Shown in pieces: positions 59,120-64,000 of a stretch of DNA of 64,000 bases. Below the pieces are notes generated by a model, which did not search any database, was not told where the DNA came from, and saw only the letters and a program-made list of their open reading frames with translations. The stretch covers positions 1 to 64,000 of the forward strand of contig CAZSAT010000015.1 of the NCBI GenBank assembly GCA_964604675.1, read 5' to 3'. How positions within the stretch are numbered: position 1 is the stretch's first letter; the number at the start of each line of letters is the position of its first letter. The translations under genes and the position numbers were made by a program. The stretch comes from CAZSAT01 sp964604675. Its GTDB lineage: Bacteria > Myxococcota_A > UBA796 > CAJQPC01.

Positions 59120-60352
59120 TCAGCGCTCCACCCGCTCGGGGTAGAGCTCCACGAGCCGCACCCCGAGCTCGGTGTCGGCGACCACCAGGGGCTCGACGCC
59201 GCCGAAGAGCATTACCGCGCCGACCACGGGCTCGACCTCCTCTCCGAACGGTTCCCCCAGCGGCTGCACGACCGGCTCCTCGTGCAGACGACCGATGGCC
59301 CTCGGCGCGGAGGGATCCTCCAACGACCAGGCGAGCACGCCCTCCTCGAAGGCGTTCATCACCAGCAGCTCGTCGCGCACCACGACCGCGTGGATGCCGT
59401 TGACCTTCACCTCGTACAGCTCCGACTGGAGCTCAAGCTCCGGACTCCAGGCGCGCAGGAGTCCCTGGTCGGCTTCGTCGGACGTGGCCACCAAGCGATC
59501 GGACGCGCCGACGCTGTGCAGCGAGCCACCCGACCAATCCAGGGTCTGGACCAGCTCCAGGTCGAGGTCCAGCGCGTCCAGCCGAGACAGGGCAGCCACG
59601 TACACACGGTCGTCGGTCACCGCCAGGTCATGCACCTCGGCGGACACGGCCCAGGAGGCCACGGTGACCATCGCACCATGCTGCAGCTCCATCGCCTGCA
59701 CGCCGGCGTCCGCCAGGTACAGCCGATCCCCTGCCACGCGCAGCTGGTGGGCCTGGGCGTCGAGGTCGTCGAGCCGGACCGGTGCCGCCGGGTCGGACAG
59801 GTCGTAGACCGACACCGGGGCGAACAGGTCGAAGGACACGAACAACAGGTCGCCCATCAACGCGAGGGAGCGCGCCGTGGCGGCGAGCCCCCCGACAGAC
59901 CCCTCGATGACCGGAGCGTCGCGATCCGTGATGTCGATCAGCACGACCTGGGGGGACCCGTGCTTGGAGGCTCCCAGCGTGACGACCCGATCCCCCGCAC
60001 CGCCCAACTGGAACACGCCGTCGACGCGCACGGAGCCCCGAGGCCACAGCCGGTTCCGGCCCACCAGCTGGGTCAGGGGCTCGCCGCCGTCGACGCGGAC
60101 CTCGTAGACGCCCCGCTCCAGCCCGTCGACGTCGAGACGGTTCGCCCCGGACACGTCCCAGCTGTCGCTCACAGGGCCGTCGATCGTGACCACGGCCTCG
60201 CTCGCGCCGGACCAACCGATCGAGAGGCCGGTCTCCCACTGGGCCTCCACCCAGGCCAGCGTCGCGGGGCCAGCGTCTCCGGTGTCCCGGGTCGTGTCGC
60301 CCGGCGCGCCGTGCGGCGCGGTCGCAGAGCAGGCCAACAGGGCGAGGAGCAT
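59120..60352 (-). CDS. LVIVD-repeat-like beta-propeller lipoprotein
   Basis: A 410-residue predicted lipoprotein (MLLALLAC; Cys at 8). After a short linker and an Ig-like segment (~25-100), repeated units of about 40 residues with pairs such as VSVYDLSDPAAPVRLDDL and VLIDITDRDAPVIEGSV follow, giving a probable beta-propeller of the LVIVD type. Such proteins sit on the surface; the function is unknown. ATG 60352 is preferred because the lipobox follows directly and a purine-rich stretch lies upstream; GTG 60367 would overlap the preceding gene. It follows the Gmad2 gene by eight bases and is in the same operon. Confidence 0.75.
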   Translation of the reverse strand: MLLALLACSATAPHGAPGDTTRDTGDAGPATLAWVEAQWETGLSIGWSGASEAVVTIDGPVSDSWDVSGANRLDVDGLERGVYEVRVDGGEPLTQLVGRNRLWPRGSVRVDGVFQLGGAGDRVVTLGASKHGSPQVVLIDITDRDAPVIEGSVGGLAATARSLALMGDLLFVSFDLFAPVSVYDLSDPAAPVRLDDLDAQAHQLRVAGDRLYLADAGVQAMELQHGAMVTVASWAVSAEVHDLAVTDDRVYVAALSRLDALDLDLELVQTLDWSGGSLHSVGASDRLVATSDEADQGLLRAWSPELELQSELYEVKVNGIHAVVVRDELLVMNAFEEGVLAWSLEDPSAPRAIGRLHEEPVVQPLGEPFGEEVEPVVGAVMLFGGVEPLVVADTELGVRLVELYPERVER

Positions 60353-60359
60353 CCCTTGC

Positions 60360-60824
60360 TCAGGCACCCAGCGTGACGTTCACGCCCACGACATCCTGCT
60401 CGGAGCCATCCTTGGCCGAGGTGGTGTAGGCCTCGAGCACCGCAGCCCCGCTGGCCCCTTCCGGGAGCTGCAGCTGGACCGTCCACGCGCCTTGCTCGGG
60501 GGCTCCGGCGCTGGCGGCGACCGTGGTGCTCACGAGCACGGTGTCGCCCTGCCGCACGCGCACGTTGATGCGGCCTTCGAAGGCCGTTGCGGTGCCCCGC
60601 GCGGAGAGCAGGCTGCGCGTCACCGCCGTGCCTTCTCTGGGGACCGCGATGGTGATGGGCCCGTTGGTCTCGCCGGACTCGGCCTCGGGCGTCGAAGCGA
60701 CCGGTGCTTCCCTCGCCGGCCGCTCGCTGCGGGCTACCTCGACCTGCGCCACGTGCTCGATCGCTTCCGGAGCCTGGGCGACCGAGTCGGACTTGGCGCA
60801 GGCCCAGAGCCAGCAGAGCACCAT
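60360..60824 (-). CDS. Gmad2-domain lipoprotein
   Basis: A 154-residue predicted lipoprotein (MVLCWLWAC; Cys at 9). A disordered Ala/Glu/Pro linker (~12-58) is followed by a Gmad2 domain (~60-154), an Ig-like fold first described in spore germination proteins: ITIAVPREGTAV, GTATAFEGRINVRV, GAWTVQLQLPEG and SAKDGSEQDVVGVNVTL match the expected order. In non-sporulating bacteria these domains occur in secreted proteins with unclear roles. The start is set by the TGATG overlap with the preceding gene. Confidence 0.8.
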   Translation of the reverse strand: MVLCWLWACAKSDSVAQAPEAIEHVAQVEVARSERPAREAPVASTPEAESGETNGPITIAVPREGTAVTRSLLSARGTATAFEGRINVRVRQGDTVLVSTTVAASAGAPEQGAWTVQLQLPEGASGAAVLEAYTTSAKDGSEQDVVGVNVTLGA

Positions 60825-61324
60825 CAGGCGTCCCAGGCGCAGTCGAGCGCTTCGGTCACGGCCCAGAGCACCAAGAAGATCAAGCCCGCCTTGTCGGCGT
60901 CGACGTCGACCTCGGTCTCCTTCTTCTCGTCCTTCTCCATGAGCGCCCACAGGGACTCGTCGAGGATGTGCGGCTGAGCGCGCCAGTCCACGCCGCGCAC
61001 GCGGTCCGGGAAGCCTTCGTCGAAGGGCAACAGCGAGTCGGCGACGTCGAAGATGCGCTTGGCCGCCCCGTCGATGTCGCGCCCCTGCACCCGCCCCAGC
61101 TTGCCGCCGTAGGCCTCGAAGATGCGGATGACGACCGTGTAGAGGTAGAGCGCGACCTGCCCTTCCTGCCCCTCGATGAAGGGGAGGTTCTGCTTCACGA
61201 AGCGGGTGAGGCGCTTCTGATCCTTGACCAGGCGACTGGCCACGACCTGGTAGCGCTCCGCGTCGTCGGCGCAGCTCTCGGCGATGCGGTGGACGTCATC
61301 ACGGGGGATGGCGGGGTTGGACAT
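60824..61324 (-). CDS. Conserved hypothetical cytoplasmic protein
   Basis: A 166-residue helical protein without signal peptide or membrane segment. I do not recognise it. Visible: amphipathic helices (~10-60), an aromatic segment (ALYLYTVVIRIFEAYGG, ~65-81), and a C-terminal helix with EKDEKKETEVDVD before a hydrophobic end. ATG 61324 is well supported by a strong ribosome binding site (GGAGGAA) directly upstream. It is first in the operon with the Gmad2 and propeller lipoproteins (TGATG and eight-base spacing), and divergent from the GT-C gene by 65 bases. Confidence 0.7.
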   Translation of the reverse strand: MSNPAIPRDDVHRIAESCADDAERYQVVASRLVKDQKRLTRFVKQNLPFIEGQEGQVALYLYTVVIRIFEAYGGKLGRVQGRDIDGAAKRIFDVADSLLPFDEGFPDRVRGVDWRAQPHILDESLWALMEKDEKKETEVDVDADKAGLIFLVLWAVTEALDCAWDA

Positions 61325-61389
61325 CGGTTCCTCCGGCCACCGCACCTATCCTTGAGCACCGGAGGTGTGCCATCCCGCGGGCCGCAGTC

Positions 61390-62727
61390 GTGACAGCGTT
61401 GACCGGTGTGCTGGTGGTGCTGCTCGGCTGGACGGCGCCGTTGACCGGCGACAGCCTGTTCTGGTGGGTGCCCAAGGCGCTGCTCGTCGCAGAGCACGGT
61501 CCAGGCCTCGTCCTGGCGGGCGAGCTACCCACGGCCGCCCTTCCCGGCGCCCTGCTCCCGCCGCAGTGGGCGGACGGGCTCCCGGACTACGGCCACCCGC
61601 CGCTCTGGTACGGGTGGCTCGGGCTGCACCTCGCGCTGTTCGGTGGCGGCCTGGGCGCGGTCCACGCGGCGGCGATCGTGCCCGCGGCGGTGCTGGGGTG
61701 GGGCCTGCACGGCCTGCTTCGGCGCGCGGCCGGACCGCACGTGGCCCGCGCTGCGCCGCTGATCTTCCTCTTGCCCCCCCTCGTCGCGCAGCTCCAGTCC
61801 GCCGACACCGACCTGCCGCTCATCGCCCTCACACCGTGGGCCCTGATCGCGGTGCTCGACCGGCGCGACCTGCTCTTCGCCGTCGTCGCGGCGCTGGCCA
61901 CCGCCTGCAAGGAGCCCGGCGTGCTGCTGGTGGTCCCGCTCGGTGTCGCCATGCTGCTGGATCGCCGGTGGACCTGGGCCTGGCTGGCGCCGCTGGCCAC
62001 CCTGGCGGCCTGGGCGGCGCTCCACCACAGCGAGACCGGCTGGGCACTCGCCGGCTCCGAAAGGCTGCCGGAGTCGCTGGGAGGCTGGCTCCGCGACCTC
62101 GCTGCTGCCGGCTGGATCCTGGTGGGTGAACAGGGGCGCTGGGGCCTGCTCGTCGCCGCGGCCTGGGGCGCGTGGAAGCGACCGCCCAGGCGGCGGCCCG
62201 TGACGGTGCTGGTCGGGCTGGGCCTCGGATGGTGGCTGTTCTTCGGCACCCTGAACTTCCTGGGGGGCCTGGAACGCGCCGACGCCCACACCCACGTCCG
62301 CTACTTCGTGCCGGGCATGCTGGCGCTGGTCGTGGCGGCGCTCGCGACCGCGCCTCGGGCGGCTGCGTGGCTCGCGGTCTGTGGCCTGTTCTTCCTCCAC
62401 GCGCCCAGCCGCTGGGGGCCGGAGGCGAGCCTGTGGGGCATCGACACCGCGCGGGCGGTGCGGGACTGCGCCGAGCGCCTGCCACCCGGAACGGCGGTGG
62501 GAACCTACGCCTACGTGCAGCTCACCCGCCCCTGGGCCGCCGGGCTCCGTGTGCAGGGACTCTCCCTCTATGCCTACGGCACGGCGCCCGACGAGGTGGG
62601 CACCCACCTCCTCGCTGCTTCCGTCGGCGAACCTCTGGGTCGGCTCCAGGAGCTGGACCTCGTGGCCGAACGCACCTGCGAACGCCACAACGGGGGGGCG
62701 GTCCTGTACCGGGTCGAACGCCGGTGA
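61390..62727 (+). CDS. GT-C family (GT39/PMT-like) membrane glycosyltransferase
   Basis: A 445-residue protein with about ten to twelve membrane helices. The first luminal loop carries GDSLFWWVPK (~21-30), a catalytic-type Asp, and the second DYGHPPLWYGW (~66-76), the HPPLW motif typical of GT39-like transferases; a KEPGVLLVVPLG helix (~176-187) follows. The ending ~110 residues are soluble. It would use a polyprenyl-phosphate-linked sugar and act on the periplasmic side. GTG 61390. Comparable with the protein at 2855. Confidence 0.75.
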   Translation: MTALTGVLVVLLGWTAPLTGDSLFWWVPKALLVAEHGPGLVLAGELPTAALPGALLPPQWADGLPDYGHPPLWYGWLGLHLALFGGGLGAVHAAAIVPAAVLGWGLHGLLRRAAGPHVARAAPLIFLLPPLVAQLQSADTDLPLIALTPWALIAVLDRRDLLFAVVAALATACKEPGVLLVVPLGVAMLLDRRWTWAWLAPLATLAAWAALHHSETGWALAGSERLPESLGGWLRDLAAAGWILVGEQGRWGLLVAAAWGAWKRPPRRRPVTVLVGLGLGWWLFFGTLNFLGGLERADAHTHVRYFVPGMLALVVAALATAPRAAAWLAVCGLFFLHAPSRWGPEASLWGIDTARAVRDCAERLPPGTAVGTYAYVQLTRPWAAGLRVQGLSLYAYGTAPDEVGTHLLAASVGEPLGRLQELDLVAERTCERHNGGAVLYRVERR

Positions 62728-62733
62728 TAGCGT
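62728..62733 (+). promoter_or_regulatory. TAGCGT -10-like box, predicted leaderless start
   Basis: TAGCGT, an 8-nt spacer and ATG 62742. It overlaps the last base region of the GT-C gene stop (62725-62727) and no ribosome binding site lies between. Confidence 0.45.
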
Positions 62734-62741
62734 TCGGGTAG

Positions 62742-63278
62742 ATGCCCGAGACGTACCACCTGCGTTGTTGGACGCGCTTCTTCGCCTCCCTCGACGAGGT
62801 CTGGTCGCTCAAGACGGACCCCGCTGAGCTCCGAAAGGAGATGGCGCCTCTGCTGGCGCTCAAGGCGAGCGACGCCAACGCTGAGCAACAACTGCACGCG
62901 GCCCTGCAGGAAGGCGACGCCGACCTGCCCGTCACCCTCGAGGCCAACATCGGCCTGCTGGGCGCACTTCCGGGCCCGGCCTGGCCCGTCGAGATCGTGG
63001 CCTTCGAGAAGCACAAGCGCTTCGTCGACCGCTCCGAGAACGCGCTCTTCGCGCGCTGGGAACACGAACACGTGTTCGAGGAAGCGTCGGACGCCGTGCG
63101 CTACCTCGACGCCGTCACGTTCCAGCCGCGCTCGAGCGCCGACAAGCTCATCGCGCGCGGCGTGCTCGAGTTCTTCCTGCACCGCCACCGGCGTGCGGCG
63201 AAGCGCCTCGACACCGATGTCCGTGCGACCGCCGTGGCGGTCATGCGCTGCGAAGACCCGAGCCCACAGGGGGCCTGA
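62742..63278 (+). CDS. SRPBCC/START-like ligand-binding protein
   Basis: A 178-residue soluble protein. The beginning (YHLRCWTRFFASLDEVWSLKTDP) and the central FVDRSENALFARWEHEHVFEE (~92-112) followed by VRYLDAVTF agree with the SRPBCC (Bet v 1/polyketide cyclase) fold of the 'FxD...F..W.H.H.F' subgroup. The fold binds hydrophobic ligands or catalyses cyclisation/hydrolysis; the ligand is unknown. TA-box eight bases upstream of ATG. The next gene begins directly at its stop (TGA-GTG), so they form a pair with the PP-loop ATPase. Confidence 0.7.
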   Translation: MPETYHLRCWTRFFASLDEVWSLKTDPAELRKEMAPLLALKASDANAEQQLHAALQEGDADLPVTLEANIGLLGALPGPAWPVEIVAFEKHKRFVDRSENALFARWEHEHVFEEASDAVRYLDAVTFQPRSSADKLIARGVLEFFLHRHRRAAKRLDTDVRATAVAVMRCEDPSPQGA

Positions 63279-64000
63279 GTGCCGCTGTCCCGAGAGGAAT
63301 ACGCCTGCGTCCGCAACTTCTCCGTGCTCTACAGCGGCGGGCTCGACAGCTGCGCGGTGCCGATCATCGTCGGCGAGCTGCAAGAGGACCGTGCCGCCGG
63401 CATCCACCTGCTCACCTACAAGCACCAGTACGGCAGCTTCTTCAACGAGTGGTCGAAGAAGCACACCCCGGAGCTGAAGCGCGTGCTCGGCGACCGCGTG
63501 GAGCACCACCTGATCGACCTCACCAAGGTCTGGAACGAGATCGGCGCCAAGAAGATGATCTTCGACGCCATGAAGTACCGCGGCCACTGGGTGTGCTGCC
63601 TCGGGTGCCAGGAGTCGATGGGCACGCTGACGATCGTGCACAGCCTGATCAACAACTGCACCAACGCGTTCATCTGCAGCTCGGTGGGTGGCGAGTACGC
63701 GGTGATGTCGATGCCGATCACGCGGAAGAAGAACGTGGGCTTCTACGAGCGCTTCGGCGTGCGCTACAACGCCCCCCTGCTCGATCTCGGCATCTCCAAG
63801 CCCGAGGAACGCGAGGTCCTCGCCGGCAAGGGCATCGATCCCGGCTGGGGCGCGCGGCGCTCCCACCAAGGCTACCAGCCCATCTGCGTGCTGGGGTTCC
63901 AGCACAGCCTCGACATCCTGTTCGACTTCCACACCACCTACCCACCGGATCGGGTCGGTCAGTTCCTGGACGACAAGTTCGTCATCATGGAGAAGATCAT
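63279..64000 (+). CDS. PP-loop ATP pyrophosphatase-like protein (truncated at window end)
   Basis: Open from GTG 63279 to the window end (240 residues visible). The N-terminal motif VLYSGGLDSCAVP (~16-28) is the SGGxDS pyrophosphatase loop of the adenine-nucleotide-alpha-hydrolase family (QueC, ExsB, ThiI and tRNA-thiolase relatives). A Cys pair and neighbour in VCCLGCQESM (~110-119) could bind zinc or carry sulfur. The rest (ICSSVGGEYAVMSMP, YNAPLLDLGISKP) is conserved-looking but unassigned. It follows the SRPBCC gene with no gap (TGAGTG). The substrate is not known from the visible part. Confidence 0.75.
   Translation, partial: MPLSREEYACVRNFSVLYSGGLDSCAVPIIVGELQEDRAAGIHLLTYKHQYGSFFNEWSKKHTPELKRVLGDRVEHHLIDLTKVWNEIGAKKMIFDAMKYRGHWVCCLGCQESMGTLTIVHSLINNCTNAFICSSVGGEYAVMSMPITRKKNVGFYERFGVRYNAPLLDLGISKPEEREVLAGKGIDPGWGARRSHQGYQPICVLGFQHSLDILFDFHTTYPPDRVGQFLDDKFVIMEKI

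Noticed and set aside
1..64000. tRNA, rRNA, CRISPR arrays, insertion sequences, phage genes
   Set aside because: I looked for anticodon-stem patterns, repeat-spacer arrays and transposase or integrase motifs and saw none.

Overview
The window is about 70% GC and gene-dense on both strands. It has the look of a myxobacterium-like (Myxococcota/deltaproteobacterial) genome, probably a metagenome or draft assembly because two N gaps are present. Supporting traits are five Hanks-type Ser/Thr kinases, a PP2C phosphatase, PEGA and MopE/FG-GAP surface proteins, trypsin-like proteases with MYXO-CTERM-like tails, a Gld-type ABC/DUF4340 cluster, a sigma-54 promoter and the futalosine menaquinone pathway. 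The placement is inferred from gene content only.

Layout. 1-5.5 kb: the end of an NhaC antiporter, an MFS transporter, a YdjM/DUF457 membrane protein, a GT-C-like membrane protein, a SprA-like protein without its metalloprotease motif, and a futalosine-hydrolase-like nucleosidase. 5.5-10.8 kb: a lipoprotein and an OmpA/Pal-like lipoprotein, a HAD phosphatase, then a minus-strand XPB helicase - Bax1 nuclease - DnaQ-type exonuclease set. 10.8-14.4 kb: a MopE/FG-GAP lipoprotein and an M14 carboxypeptidase. 14.4-19.6 kb: a sigma-54 promoter, a strongly structured leader or small RNA, then a Gld-like ABC transporter cluster with a 100-N gap. 19.6-32.8 kb: four large kinase-ATPase-TPR proteins with a PP2C phosphatase. 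32.8-37.9 kb: three envelope proteins with overlapping starts. 38-41.8 kb: an EEP phosphodiesterase, an epimerase and two secreted serine proteases. 41.9-46.6 kb: a UbiA prenyltransferase, acyl-CoA synthetase, GNAT and purple-acid-phosphatase-like protein. 46.6-53.1 kb: a minus-strand menaquinone operon (polyprenyl synthase, UbiE, UbiX, MqnE, an MqnA-MqnC fusion, MqnX) with a divergent GbsR/MarR regulator. 53.7-57 kb: a lipoprotein and a kinase-FGE fusion. 57-64 kb: palindromic repeats, a second DEDD exonuclease, a retropepsin-like membrane protein, lipoproteins including a Gmad2 protein, a second GT-C protein, an SRPBCC protein and a truncated PP-loop ATPase.

Two features recur across the window and deserve testing. 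First, many genes start only 6-8 nt after a TA-rich hexamer with no ribosome binding site, which suggests leaderless mRNAs. Second, essentially all exported proteins start with very short, uncharged signal peptides (lipobox Cys at position 8-10), and several of these starts are fixed by stop/start overlaps with the preceding gene. The strongest candidate for an undescribed element is the sigma-54-driven structured RNA at about 14.52-14.69 kb.
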